Positions 52,527 to 61,020 of a stretch of 64,000 bases of DNA are shown here, piece after piece. The stretch comes from JBBQYD01 sp942493075. Lineage in GTDB: Bacteria; Verrucomicrobiota; Verrucomicrobiia; Limisphaerales; UBA8199. The notes under the pieces are model-generated. The model was not told the origin of the DNA. It saw only the letters and a list, made by a program, of their open reading frames with translations, and made no database searches. The stretch spans positions 4,216,001-4,280,000 of the forward strand of contig OW818681.1 in assembly GCA_942493075.1 (NCBI GenBank), in the 5' to 3' direction. How positions within the stretch are numbered: position 1 is the first letter of the stretch; each line of letters opens with the position of its first letter. A program made the position numbers and the translations under genes.

Positions 52527-53210
52527 CTACTTGATTGCGTAGAACCCGCTCTGCATCTGGGAGTGCCAAAAGCATTCTACGCTCTGAAAACCAGCCTGTT
52601 CCAGCACATTGATATGCTGCTCCATGGTAAGAGGAAAGAACTCGGTGCCGTAACGTTGAAGATGTTTATCGGCTTCCTGTTCAGATCGCCCATGCGTAAC
52701 CAAAAACGTTTGCCAACCCTTCAGTCCAATCCGAACGCCCTCCTTTGTGCGCGGAGCTGTGTTCTCACAAACAACCAACAAGCCACCCGGTTCCAAGAGT
52801 GCATGGCAGGATTTCAGGGCAGCAAGCCGTTCGGGTTCACGAAGGTAATGGTGGCATTGAATCGCAGTAATAACATCCGCGCTGGCAGGGGCAAGGTGCT
52901 TCTCCAGATCGCCAGTTCCCGCCGGGGGAGTGAATGTTATTCTGCCGGCTGCGGCAGATAAACGGGCACGCGATAGCTCGAGCATAGCCCCGGACGGATC
53001 AGCCAGAATGAATCGCGTGGCCGGGAAAACCGGCAGCGTCTGCTGCACCAGATGCCCCGTGCCACAGCCTGTATCAACCCAGCATCCAACTTCAGGTTTG
53101 GCCACCTTGACCAGACGGATCACCTGGGAATGTATGGTGTCGTAAAACGGAATCGTTTGCCTAACCTTGGCATCGAACTCGGAAGCCCGGTACGGCGTTG
53201 AATTATCCAT
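52527..53210 (-). CDS. SAM-dependent methyltransferase (class I)
   Basis: 227 residues. The Rossmann motif I is CWVDTGCGTGHLVQQ, followed by motif II 'FILADPSGAMLEL' and motif IV 'ASADVITAIQCHHYL', then motif post-I 'LLEPGGLLVVCENT'. It is a class I methyltransferase with a UbiE/Methyltransf_25-like layout. The substrate is not known. The start at ATG 53210 is preceded by 61 bp to the next gene. It precedes the cupin gene on the same strand. Confidence 0.9.
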   Translation of the reverse strand: MDNSTPYRASEFDAKVRQTIPFYDTIHSQVIRLVKVAKPEVGCWVDTGCGTGHLVQQTLPVFPATRFILADPSGAMLELSRARLSAAAGRITFTPPAGTGDLEKHLAPASADVITAIQCHHYLREPERLAALKSCHALLEPGGLLVVCENTAPRTKEGVRIGLKGWQTFLVTHGRSEQEADKHLQRYGTEFFPLTMEQHINVLEQAGFQSVECFWHSQMQSGFYAIK

Positions 53211-53271
53211 AACTGGATCAGCAGCTTGCTCCTTTTGACGCGGGAGTCAATGCCGTTTCGAGGCCTGCCTT

Positions 53272-54747
53272 CTATCGGTCAAGCACGGTGTCGTACTCCC
53301 ACTCGCTGAAGTACAGGTTGCGCCCGTCCACTTCAACCTCGCCCCTTTGGAAATCAGCCGGCTCAGAGCGGAATGATGCCTTGGCTGGAATGAACTCCCG
53401 GCCCCAATCCAGGTTCACAATCATCCGGTAACTATCCTGGTGGCCACAATAAAAGTCCGCCACCCGGGGGTCGTCAGACTTCTGAACTCCGTATGAAGCA
53501 TCGGCAGGCAGCCAACCCCAGGGAGCAATGTAAATCTCTGCCCAATCATGCATGCCCCATTTGCCGGGCTTTGTCTCGAAACCGCTCTGCCATCGCGCGG
53601 GGATGCCTGCAAAACGGCACATGGTAACGAACACGGTGTTCTGAATGCCACAGTCGCCCCTTCGAGCCGCCAGGCCTTTGCGAACGAAAGATGGGATAAT
53701 GCAGTACTCATCCTCAGCGTTCCAAGGGATGTTCGCGCTGACCCATCGGAAAATTGTCCGCGCATTCACCAGTGGGTTCTTCTCCTTGCCGATCAGCTTG
53801 GAAACCAGTTTGCGCAGTTCCGGAGTGAAAACAATGTGCGGCGGTCGCTCTGAAAGACAGGCGTTGTTCCAATCAGCAGGCAAGGGTTGCACCAGGGCTG
53901 GATCCAGCTTTGGATAATAGGCGTAAGACACGTAAGAGACCTCTTCTTTGAACTCAAGTGGCTGGGCGGGGTCTTCTACAATCTGCTCAAAATAAACAGA
54001 TCGTTGCGCGCCTCCGCCGACCGGGTTGCCTTCGGTCGCATTCGGCGCCACGACCTGATGCGCGGGCGAGGTGCTGATGAGTTCCACCCTCTGTTGCTGC
54101 CGATACTCCTGTGGGAAAGGCAGCCAGACCCGCACGACAGACCCCTTTTTGATGGCCGGATGATTGGCCCCGATCGTTAGCGAGTGCACCACCTTGTGTC
54201 TCACCGGTACAATCTGGGTTTCGCCCGATTCTTCCGCTGCTTTGATAACTGCCGCCAAATGATCGGTTAGTTTCCAGGGTTCCTCGGATGGCGCGTTTCC
54301 GGCTTCCTTTCGCCGCTGACGAGCGTCTTCGGAATAAATGAAGATGTTCTGCGGTTCGCGACGGAAATAATACTTCTGACCATCAATCATCCGGAACCGG
54401 GCGCGAGTCTCGTTTGCCCAGCGTTCCACCTCGGCCTCTGTGGCATTGGGAATGGATTTTTGGACTTTCGCCAGGAGCCCTTCCGGCGTGAGCGAATACT
54501 CGTGCCTTATCCGCTGCAGGATATCTTTCATCTGCTCAGCGGCCCGAGGGTCCATTCTTGCCGGTTTCCGTGCCAGTAACACTTCAGCGTCCTTGAACTT
54601 TCCAGCATCCATAAGCCTCAGCGCTTTCTTCACCACGGGATCAGATGTGGTAAACGCTGCGGACGCCCCCGTCGGCTCAGATGTTTTGGCCGAAGCTAGT
54701 GCAAGAGTGGCGCAGCAAGTCATGATCAGGAAGAGTAGGTTTCTCAT
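53272..54747 (-). CDS. Secreted transglutaminase-like protein
   Basis: 491 residues with a signal peptide (MRNLLFLIMTCCATLALA). The C-terminal half holds a transglutaminase-like (papain-like) domain: Cys in LAARRGDCGIQNTVFVTMC, His in KWGMHDWAEIYIAPW, Asp in WLPADASYG. The N-terminal half is helical (AGKFKDAEVLLARKPARMD) and then beta-rich (RHKVVHSLTIGANHPAIKKG, VRVWLPFPQEYRQQQRV). Such bacterial proteins are often exported proteases or cross-linkers of unknown substrate. It is divergent from the metallopeptidase gene at 54925, 177 bp apart. Confidence 0.88.
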   Translation of the reverse strand: MRNLLFLIMTCCATLALASAKTSEPTGASAAFTTSDPVVKKALRLMDAGKFKDAEVLLARKPARMDPRAAEQMKDILQRIRHEYSLTPEGLLAKVQKSIPNATEAEVERWANETRARFRMIDGQKYYFRREPQNIFIYSEDARQRRKEAGNAPSEEPWKLTDHLAAVIKAAEESGETQIVPVRHKVVHSLTIGANHPAIKKGSVVRVWLPFPQEYRQQQRVELISTSPAHQVVAPNATEGNPVGGGAQRSVYFEQIVEDPAQPLEFKEEVSYVSYAYYPKLDPALVQPLPADWNNACLSERPPHIVFTPELRKLVSKLIGKEKNPLVNARTIFRWVSANIPWNAEDEYCIIPSFVRKGLAARRGDCGIQNTVFVTMCRFAGIPARWQSGFETKPGKWGMHDWAEIYIAPWGWLPADASYGVQKSDDPRVADFYCGHQDSYRMIVNLDWGREFIPAKASFRSEPADFQRGEVEVDGRNLYFSEWEYDTVLDR

Positions 54748-54924
54748 GGGATTGACTCCGTCCGGAAAAGGTTCGGATGCGACCCGAAATCAGCGGGGCT
54801 GGCAGCAGTAATCCGAACTCCGTTATGCATGTGGATGCCATTTTGCCCGCAAATGAAGCAAGCGCAAGCGGAACCCGTTCAAAACCTTTTTGACCGCCTG
54901 TCGAGCATCCAGCACAATCAGGAC

Positions 54925-55668
54925 ATGACGTCGTTCCGAGCGATCTGCCCTGCCCTGCTGATCTGGTTGTTTACCCTTGCGATCTCAGCCGCCGCTCCGG
55001 AACTTCCAAAACCCACTTCTCGTACGACGCAGAAGGTGCAAGGCTGGACTGTGAAGGTGGATGATCGGCTGCTCTCCGAGGCCCACTCGGATTTGGGAAA
55101 GCGAGCTTTGGATCTCCTTTCAGCCAAGCTGAGTGACATCACCTATGTCGCAGGGCCGGACAGGCTGGAAAAGCTCCAGCAAACCACCATCGTGCTGGAC
55201 CTTACGCATGGGCAGCTTCGCTCGATGCAGTATCATCCGAGCGTGGAGTGGCTCGTTCAACACGGTTATGAAAAGGATTTGGCTCGGTGCGTGCACATTT
55301 GTGATGCAACTGATTTCGCCCGAGCCCGCCAGGTGAACGAGCAGCCATGGGTCATCCTGCACGAACTGGCTCACGCCTATCATGACCAGGTGCTGGGGTT
55401 CGATGAACCTCGTATCCTGGGAGCTTACCAGCGTTTCAAAGAACAGGGACGAGGGGAGAATGTCCTGCTCTATGATGGTTCTCGCACGCGGCATTATGGG
55501 TTGACCGATCCAAAGGAATTCTTCGCCGAATTCACTGAGGCCTATTTCGGTTTGAACGATTTTTACCCTTTTAACCGCGCCGAACTGATGGCCGCAGAGC
55601 CCGCGATCTACGGACTGATGAAAGAGTTCTGGGGACCGATCAACACCAAAGCCCCTCTACCTAAGTAA
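54925..55668 (+). CDS. Exported zinc metallopeptidase-like protein (HELAH)
   Basis: 247 residues from ATG 54925, chosen because the export signal begins there (MTSFRAICPALLIWLFTLAI). The zinc motif HELAH is in PWVILHELAHAYHDQVLGF, and the third ligand is likely E in PKEFFAEFTEAYFGL. This HExxH...FxE pattern resembles anthrax lethal factor-like/Pro-Pro endopeptidase metallopeptidases. The N-terminal part (WTVKVDDRLLSEAHSDLGK) is small. Substrate unknown. Ends 22 bp from the convergent MFS gene. Confidence 0.8.
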   Translation: MTSFRAICPALLIWLFTLAISAAAPELPKPTSRTTQKVQGWTVKVDDRLLSEAHSDLGKRALDLLSAKLSDITYVAGPDRLEKLQQTTIVLDLTHGQLRSMQYHPSVEWLVQHGYEKDLARCVHICDATDFARARQVNEQPWVILHELAHAYHDQVLGFDEPRILGAYQRFKEQGRGENVLLYDGSRTRHYGLTDPKEFFAEFTEAYFGLNDFYPFNRAELMAAEPAIYGLMKEFWGPINTKAPLPK

Positions 55669-55689
55669 TCCGGGAACACGCAAGGCGCG

Positions 55690-56916
55690 CTAAGATTTCC
55701 AGAGGCGTCGTGCGATCATAGCGGTCAGACACTGCATCAGAATGATCATGGCCACGCATCCGATCCATCCGGCCTGCTTCCAAAGCAAGCCTGGCATGAT
55801 TGAGCCGCAAAATCCCCCGGCATAGTAGAATCCGAGATAGAGGCCGGACGCGGCTGAGCGTGCTTTGCCCGCGGCTTTGCCGACATTGAGAGATGCCGCG
55901 GATTGACAGGCGAACGCTCCTGAGGCGGCGAGTGCCAGGCCGGCAATCACTGCCGGGGTCGAGCGTGCCAAGGTGAGCATCATGCCAAAGGCCGCGACGC
56001 CCGCCGCACCCACGACCACGGTCCTCGCTCCTAATCGGTCGATCAGCTTGCCTGCGACCGGAGTTACCGCAGCACCAATCAGGTAAACCCCAAATATGGA
56101 GGCGAGCGCAGCCGGGCCAAGATTGAACGGTGCATCCGCCAGGTAAAAGTTCACGTAAGTGAAAGCACCCACCAGGCAAAACAGCACATTGAAGCCCACC
56201 CAGTAGGTGGCCAAGAGCTGTCCGTTGCGCAGGTGCGCACCGATCGAACTAAAGCTCTGACGCCAGTTTGCATGTCGGACGAAGCGCTGAGAACGAGGGA
56301 GCAAACGCCAGGTCAACAATGCTCCAGCAAAGGTTGCGACTCCCAGTAGCACCATTGCAACGCGCCAGTTCCAATGGGCAGAGACGAGCCCCGCTAGGAA
56401 ACGTCCAGCAAATCCACCCACTACACCACCTGTTACATAGGTCGCCATTGTGCTCCCCACCCATTGTCTTGGACTTTCCTCACTCACGTAGGCCATGGCA
56501 ACGGCAACGATCCCGGGCGTGAACAATCCCTGGAGAAACCGCCAGCCGATGAACTGCCAAAGGTTGCTGGCAGTAGCAGCCATTGCCGTTGGGATGGCCA
56601 ATGCCAGCATACAAACGACGATAACCCGCTTTCGCCCAAGGCCGTCCGCCAAGGCTCCCAGGAATGGCCCCGCGAGCGCCACAGCCAGCACAGGCGCGCT
56701 CACTGTAAGACTCACCAGCAATTCAGACGCATGGAATAGCTTTCGAAATTGCGGCAGCAAAGGCTGGGTGGCATACAGGTTCAAGAAGGTCGCAAATCCG
56801 ACAGTAAACAAGGCGAGGAGCACACCGGCGCGGCTGGGCGCAGAGGCCGGGGCGTCGAACCCGGGCATCCTGATCGTCCATCGAGGTTTGGCTTCAAGAG
56901 CGCTGATTCCATTCAC
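55690..56916 (-). CDS. MFS transporter (YnfM-like drug/arabinose efflux type)
   Basis: 408 residues, 12 predicted segments. The first helix starts 'GVLLALFTVGFATFLNLYA', then the loop 2-3 signature is FLGALADGLGRKRVIVVCML. The layout matches YnfM/AraJ-type H+-driven exporters. It is divergently transcribed from a LysR regulator with an 83-bp shared region, so it is probably the regulator's target. The cargo is not known. An alternative start at M17 (MPGFDAPASA) is possible. Confidence 0.9.
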   Translation of the reverse strand: MNGISALEAKPRWTIRMPGFDAPASAPSRAGVLLALFTVGFATFLNLYATQPLLPQFRKLFHASELLVSLTVSAPVLAVALAGPFLGALADGLGRKRVIVVCMLALAIPTAMAATASNLWQFIGWRFLQGLFTPGIVAVAMAYVSEESPRQWVGSTMATYVTGGVVGGFAGRFLAGLVSAHWNWRVAMVLLGVATFAGALLTWRLLPRSQRFVRHANWRQSFSSIGAHLRNGQLLATYWVGFNVLFCLVGAFTYVNFYLADAPFNLGPAALASIFGVYLIGAAVTPVAGKLIDRLGARTVVVGAAGVAAFGMMLTLARSTPAVIAGLALAASGAFACQSAASLNVGKAAGKARSAASGLYLGFYYAGGFCGSIMPGLLWKQAGWIGCVAMIILMQCLTAMIARRLWKS

Positions 56917-56938
56917 GGGAGAAAGCCTATCGGGTGAG

Positions 56939-56976
56939 TTGCAAGTTATCCAATATCTTAGAGTTGCAATATTAAG
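56939..56976. promoter_or_regulatory. Putative LysR-type operator between MFS and regulator genes
   Basis: Two TTGCAA copies (56939-56944 and 56964-56969) are 25 bp apart. Within the second part, AATAT-N12-ATATT and CTTA-N12-TAAG form inverted repeats overlapping the second TTGCAA. This resembles, without proof, the dual recognition/activation sites of LysR-type regulators and lies in the 83-bp divergent region. Confidence 0.4.
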
Positions 56977-56999
56977 ACGTAGGACATATCAGTCATTTC

Positions 57000-57944
57000 A
57001 TGGAACTGAGGCATCTGAAGTATTTCGTAGCTGTCGCGGAGGAACTCCATTTCGGAAGAGCGGCTGCACGCGTTGGCATCGCGCAACCGCCTCTCAGCCA
57101 GCAAATCAAGCGTCTTGAGGAAGAAGTCGGCGCCCGGTTGCTCCACCGGACGAAGCGCTCAGTCGAGCTCACGCCCGTGGGGAAAGTATTCCTGGGTGAG
57201 GCCCGGAAGACCTTGGCACAAGCCGAGCATGCGTTGGGCAGCGCACGCCGGGCAGCGCGGGGTGAGGTCGGCCAACTGGTGGCGGGATTCGTCAGCTCGG
57301 CCATTTTCGGGAGATTCGCTTCCGTATTTGGCGTTATGCGCTCGCGCTACCCTGATGTGGCCCTCGCCTTGCAAGACATGACGAGCGAGGAACAAGTAGA
57401 AGCGATGCGCGCAAATGAATTGGATGTGGGCCTGGTCCGCCCGCCAGTCGCTCAGGTCGAATCGATTGCGCTGCGCGTCATTGGGAGTGAACCCCTCCTG
57501 GTCGCCTTGCCTGAAAGGCATCGATTGTCTGGGCGGCGGGAGATCTCAATCGCTGCTTTGGCATCCGAACCGTTTCTGTTGGTGCCCCGTCATCTCGGTC
57601 CGGGGTATTACGACCAGGTGATCGGACTTTGTGCGCGCGCGGGGTTTGTTCCGAACATCGTCCAGGAAGCACGCACGATGCAGACGATTGTGAGCCTCGT
57701 GGCCGGAGGAATGGGAATCTCGATTGTCCCCGCATCACTGCAAAATTTTCGCCGCGAAGGCATTGCTTATCGGCTTATGAAAAAGCCAGTGCCCGAATCG
57801 GACCTGGCAGTGATGTGGCGGCGCGATACCGATTCGCCGGTCGTGCGGGCGTTCCTGGAGATCCTGTGGGAAACCGCTGGATTCAAGTCCGCCCGCCAGA
57901 GACAGACAACCCACTTACCCGCTATTGCCCCCGATAAAAGATGA
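57000..57944 (+). CDS. LysR-family transcriptional regulator
   Basis: 314 residues. The winged-helix DNA-binding domain at residues 1-60 (MELRHLKYFVAVAEELHFGR, AARVGIAQPPLSQQIKRLEE, ARLLHRTKRSVELTPVGKVF) is characteristic. The effector-binding domain follows (GQLVAGFVSSAIFGRFASVF, DVGLVRPPVAQVESIALRVI). The C-terminal 'GGMGISIVPASLQNF' is typical. It likely controls the divergent MFS gene. Its 3' end overlaps the convergent gene at 57922 by 23 bp. Confidence 0.94.
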   Translation: MELRHLKYFVAVAEELHFGRAAARVGIAQPPLSQQIKRLEEEVGARLLHRTKRSVELTPVGKVFLGEARKTLAQAEHALGSARRAARGEVGQLVAGFVSSAIFGRFASVFGVMRSRYPDVALALQDMTSEEQVEAMRANELDVGLVRPPVAQVESIALRVIGSEPLLVALPERHRLSGRREISIAALASEPFLLVPRHLGPGYYDQVIGLCARAGFVPNIVQEARTMQTIVSLVAGGMGISIVPASLQNFRREGIAYRLMKKPVPESDLAVMWRRDTDSPVVRAFLEILWETAGFKSARQRQTTHLPAIAPDKR

Positions 57945-58890
57945 CATAATGATTATTATCAATGTCATCGTATGCGAGGTTCAGAGTAGTCACATCTGCC
58001 CACAGAATCGGGTACGGAATGTCACGGCCTGTTCCAACCACGTCTTCCTCTTCGGAACTGTATAGCCGGCCAGTTCTACCCTCCAATTGGACCTGCATTT
58101 CTGCTATGTAGGCGGGAGATTGTGGTAAGACTTGACCTGAAACACGATCACGAAACACCCAGTTCACTCTGGTCAGGTATCCATTGGCAACTACCAGGCT
58201 TGGAACAGGCAGCACCAAACGGGTGAGCGGATCAAGGGTGGTTTGGTAAACCATATTTGACCCTCTGTACCTTACGGTCCACGTGCCCGCCGGAGCGCCC
58301 ATGCTGGAAGTTACACCAAGGGATTGATACCCCGCCCCATCCGGCTCCCGGACGTCTCCGTAGGCTGCCGGACTGCTGACCAGCCCCGACCCCGAAGGTC
58401 CGGTGAACAGCACCTCGTTGAGCGGAGGCCACGGTGCCGGGTGCTCGGCATTAAGCATCGCTGAGTAGGACTGAAAGAAGATCGGATAGGAGGTTGTCGG
58501 GACGACTGTTGTGCCGGAGATGCTGCCTCCTTCAATGAAATGTATCAGCTTGAACTCAAGTCTTTCAAATGCGCCCTCGCGCAGCCTGAAAAATTGCCGG
58601 GGCTCCTGGTCAACCGTGCGCTCATCTGTAAAGGTCAATAAACTCGTTGGCGCGTTGTAAATCCCATCCACGGCTTCCCATTGGACCAGATTCGTGGAGA
58701 GTTCGAGCGTGTAGCTCTTGCCAACTTCAACCACCGCCTGCACTTGGAAGTGCCGACCCGGCAGCAAAGTGACGTTGGTTAGCGAGGGTCCCCCTGAGGC
58801 TGGCAAATGGATGAGAACCAGGAAAAGGATGATCCCTAAAGTTTTGGCCAGGAGAATCCCGCCCCGATTGTGCCCGTTCTGACCCTTCAT
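57922..58890 (-). CDS. Exported protein of unknown function with FYRL-type module
   Basis: 322 residues from ATG 58890, a signal-peptide start (AKTLGIILFLVLIHLPASG). The N-terminal 80 residues hold a module 'SYTLELSTNLVQWEAVDG' ... 'RQFFRLREGA', seen also at the C-termini of the proteins at 28104 and 46365. The rest is beta-rich (FIEGGSISGTTVVPTTSYPI) without recognised catalytic residues. A longer start at 58968 adds no obvious domain. Function unknown; envelope or extracellular location inferred. Convergent with the LysR gene by 23 bp overlap. Confidence 0.7.
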   Translation of the reverse strand: MKGQNGHNRGGILLAKTLGIILFLVLIHLPASGGPSLTNVTLLPGRHFQVQAVVEVGKSYTLELSTNLVQWEAVDGIYNAPTSLLTFTDERTVDQEPRQFFRLREGAFERLEFKLIHFIEGGSISGTTVVPTTSYPIFFQSYSAMLNAEHPAPWPPLNEVLFTGPSGSGLVSSPAAYGDVREPDGAGYQSLGVTSSMGAPAGTWTVRYRGSNMVYQTTLDPLTRLVLPVPSLVVANGYLTRVNWVFRDRVSGQVLPQSPAYIAEMQVQLEGRTGRLYSSEEEDVVGTGRDIPYPILWADVTTLNLAYDDIDNNHYVIFYRGQ

Positions 58891-58996
58891 ACACCGCATC
58901 AGAGGCCAAAAAACATATTCGCGCAAGCCTAAAATGGCTAACGTGTTCCGTTTGTTCGTCGCATTCACAAACGGGTCCAGCGGAACCGAACCGCCG

Positions 58997-59734
58997 CTAA
59001 CCCTGAAGCAACCGTTCTACGCGCTGAACGTCTTCCGGCGCATCAACCCCGATCGAATCGTAATCCACAACAGATACCTGAATCGGAATGTCATTTTCGA
59101 GCGCGCGCAGTTGTTCAAGCTTCTCGGCATTCTCCAGAGAGGACACAGGGAATTGAACCAATCGCAGCAGGGTATCTCTCCGATAACCGTAAATGCCTAA
59201 ATGCTTCAGGAACGGGAAAGATTGAAGCTGAGCGTCGGCTGGTTTGCCGGCATGATCGCGGAGAAACGGGATAGTGCGGCGCGAGAAATACAACGCCCTC
59301 CCCCCGGCGCTAACCGTTACTTTTACCACATTCGCGTTGTCATATTCAGCCAGCGCTTTGATGCGCGTTGCCGCGGTGGACATCTCCGCCTTGGACAGCA
59401 ATCCGGCCACAGTATCGATGACCTGCGGATCGATCAAAGGTTCGTCCCCCTGGATATTGACCACGGCATCACAAGGCACACGGCGGGCAACCTCGGCGAT
59501 GCGATCCGAGCCGCTGGGATGGTTGGCGGCGGTCATTTCAACATGGCAAAACTTGCGAGCTACCTCGGCGATACGGTCGTCATCGGTAGCCACGATCACC
59601 TCAGACAACGCTTCGGCGTTCTGGCAGCGCTCGACAACGCGCTGAATCAGAGGCTTGCCGGCAATCAAGGCCAGCGGCTTGCCCGGGAAACGAGTGGAGG
59701 CGTAGCGGGCAGGAATAATCCCAACAATTCGCAT
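58997..59734 (-). CDS. kdsB: 3-deoxy-manno-octulosonate cytidylyltransferase (KdsB)
   Basis: 245 residues from ATG 59734; a GTG 6 bp upstream is possible. It makes CMP-Kdo for lipopolysaccharide core. The nucleotidyl-transferase core is MRIVGIIPARYASTRFPGKP; then 'VIVATDDDRIAEVARKF' and 'PSGSDRIAEVARRV' (the Kdo/CTP-binding GTDR-like site), 'VNIQGDEPLIDPQVID' and 'KHLGIYGYRRDTLLRLVQF'. Its presence shows Kdo-containing LPS and supports a Gram-negative organism. The neighbour genes are not LPS genes. Confidence 0.95.
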   Translation of the reverse strand: MRIVGIIPARYASTRFPGKPLALIAGKPLIQRVVERCQNAEALSEVIVATDDDRIAEVARKFCHVEMTAANHPSGSDRIAEVARRVPCDAVVNIQGDEPLIDPQVIDTVAGLLSKAEMSTAATRIKALAEYDNANVVKVTVSAGGRALYFSRRTIPFLRDHAGKPADAQLQSFPFLKHLGIYGYRRDTLLRLVQFPVSSLENAEKLEQLRALENDIPIQVSVVDYDSIGVDAPEDVQRVERLLQG

Positions 59735-59862
59735 CCGCACATAAAGCCTGAGCTGAAGGAAAGAAAACAGAAAAAAAGTGAGCTGTAATCTCTCACCGAA
59801 AAGACTCAGGAGTGAGTGGTATGGGTATTGCCTGTCTGCCAGACGGGTGTTACCGTGTGGCC

Positions 59863-60093
59863 ATGAAAACTTTCACCCTGAAAGTGCCGGATGAATTGCT
59901 GGTCTGGCTGGAATACGAAGCTAGACGTGTTGGGCAGCCGAAGTCTGCCCTCGTGAGGAGTATCCTGCAGCAACACCAACAGCACCGTCCGCAGTCGGCC
60001 TTGGACCTGACGGCGGACCTGTGCGGCTGCGTGGAGAGCGGCCTGGGAGATCTTGCCCGGAACAAGAAGCATTTGAAAGGCTTTGGTCGATGA
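59863..60093 (+). CDS. RHH-type antitoxin
   Basis: 76 residues from ATG 59863 (MKTFTLKVPDELLVWLEYEA). The ribbon-helix-helix DNA-binding fold is indicated by FTLKVPDELLVWL and 'RRVGQPKSALVRSILQQH'. The C-terminal part binds the toxin in such pairs. It overlaps the PIN toxin by four bases (ATGA) and will autoregulate the promoter by family analogy. Confidence 0.87.
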   Translation: MKTFTLKVPDELLVWLEYEARRVGQPKSALVRSILQQHQQHRPQSALDLTADLCGCVESGLGDLARNKKHLKGFGR

Positions 60094-60509
60094 CCGCCTG
60101 GCTGGTGGACACCGGACCGCTGGTCGCATTCTTCGACCGTAGCGATGCCGACCATGAGTGGGCCAAAGATCAGTGGACAAAGGCTCCGCTGCCAATGTTG
60201 ACTTGCGAAGCGGTGCTGGCCGAAGCGGCATACCTGTTGCAGAATCATGCCGGCATGGCACCAGAAAGACTGCTGGCCTTGTTTGATCGAGGCATCATCA
60301 GCGTCCCCTTCCGCCTGGAAGAGCATGCCTCATTGGTGGCGCGGCTGCTGGAACGGTATCGCGATCAAGAGATGCAACTGGCAGACGCCTGCCTAGTGCG
60401 GATGTCGGAACTCAAGCGTGATTGCCGGGTGTTCACTCTGGACAAAACGGAATTCCAGGTGTACCGGCGTTTCGAGCGCCAAGTTATTCCTCTGGTATCG
60501 CCGAAGTAG
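60090..60509 (+). CDS. PIN-domain toxin (VapC-type RNase)
   Basis: 139 residues from ATG 60090 overlapping the antitoxin stop. The PIN catalytic acidic residues are visible: Asp in TAWLVDTGPLVAFFDRSDAD, Glu in TCEAVLAEAAYLLQ, Asp in QLADACLVRMSELK, and the late 'VFTLDKTEFQVYRR' Asp. VapC toxins cleave tRNA or rRNA; the target is unknown. It lies 28 bp before the end of a tRNA gene (opposite strand). Confidence 0.9.
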   Translation: MTAWLVDTGPLVAFFDRSDADHEWAKDQWTKAPLPMLTCEAVLAEAAYLLQNHAGMAPERLLALFDRGIISVPFRLEEHASLVARLLERYRDQEMQLADACLVRMSELKRDCRVFTLDKTEFQVYRRFERQVIPLVSPK

Positions 60510-60537
60510 AAGCTTGGCGCTGAAATACAGTGGGAGA

Positions 60538-60613
60538 TGGTGGGCGCTGAGGGATTCGAACCCCCGACCTACTCGGTGTAAACGAGACGCGCTAGCCGCT
60601 GCGCCAAGCGCCC
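60538..60613 (-). tRNA. tRNA-Val (anticodon TAC), CCA encoded
   Basis: Read on the minus strand, the acceptor stems GGGCGCT and AGCGCCC pair perfectly, followed by A and an encoded CCA. D-arm GCGC...GCGC, anticodon loop TTTACAC with TAC, T-arm GGGGG-TTCGAAT-CCCTC with one G-T pair. The mature RNA is 73 nt plus CCA. Anticodon-stem closing position 27-43 is a T-T mismatch. This gives tRNA-Val reading GUA/GUN. Confidence 0.93.
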
Positions 60614-60691
60614 AACCAGTTGCGGAACTTTAACGAGACGTACTATGGAGCAAGAACAGCCCGCGGCCAAGCCCAAAGGAGCACGGATTCT

Positions 60692-60988
60692 TTAGAATCC
60701 TGACGAAACTCCAAATTCGTACCAAGAGTTCGTCAGGCGGAAGTGACTCCCGAGCATTCCCGGTCTGGAATAATAGCCACTCTGCAAAGCCGGAACCATG
60801 GTTCCTGTATAATACACGTATCCGACCCGATGTGAATCCAACCAACTCCCATCCACGCGTCCGTAAAAGAGGATGAGTATTGCTTCCTTGTTCGTGCGGG
60901 CGTCCACTGCTGATCGGCCCACCCACGAACCTACATTACTATACTCGCTGCTTAGCCTTGCTCGGTTGCGTACGATCTCCGCTGCCAT
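60692..60988 (-). CDS. Hypothetical protein (uncertain)
   Basis: 98 residues with aromatic-rich, protein-like composition ('GSWLDSHRVGYVYYTGTMVP', 'YEFGVSSGF'). The frame stays open about 50 bp upstream of ATG 60988, where a TGA within the nested inverted repeat ends it. I recognise no family. It may be a real small gene or a remnant. Its upstream part runs into the inverted-repeat element at 61021-61136. Confidence 0.3.
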   Translation of the reverse strand: MAAEIVRNRARLSSEYSNVGSWVGRSAVDARTNKEAILILFYGRVDGSWLDSHRVGYVYYTGTMVPALQSGYYSRPGMLGSHFRLTNSWYEFGVSSGF

Positions 60989-61020
60989 CGCCTCGTATTC
61001 CTGAAGCCATCGCGTCAGGC

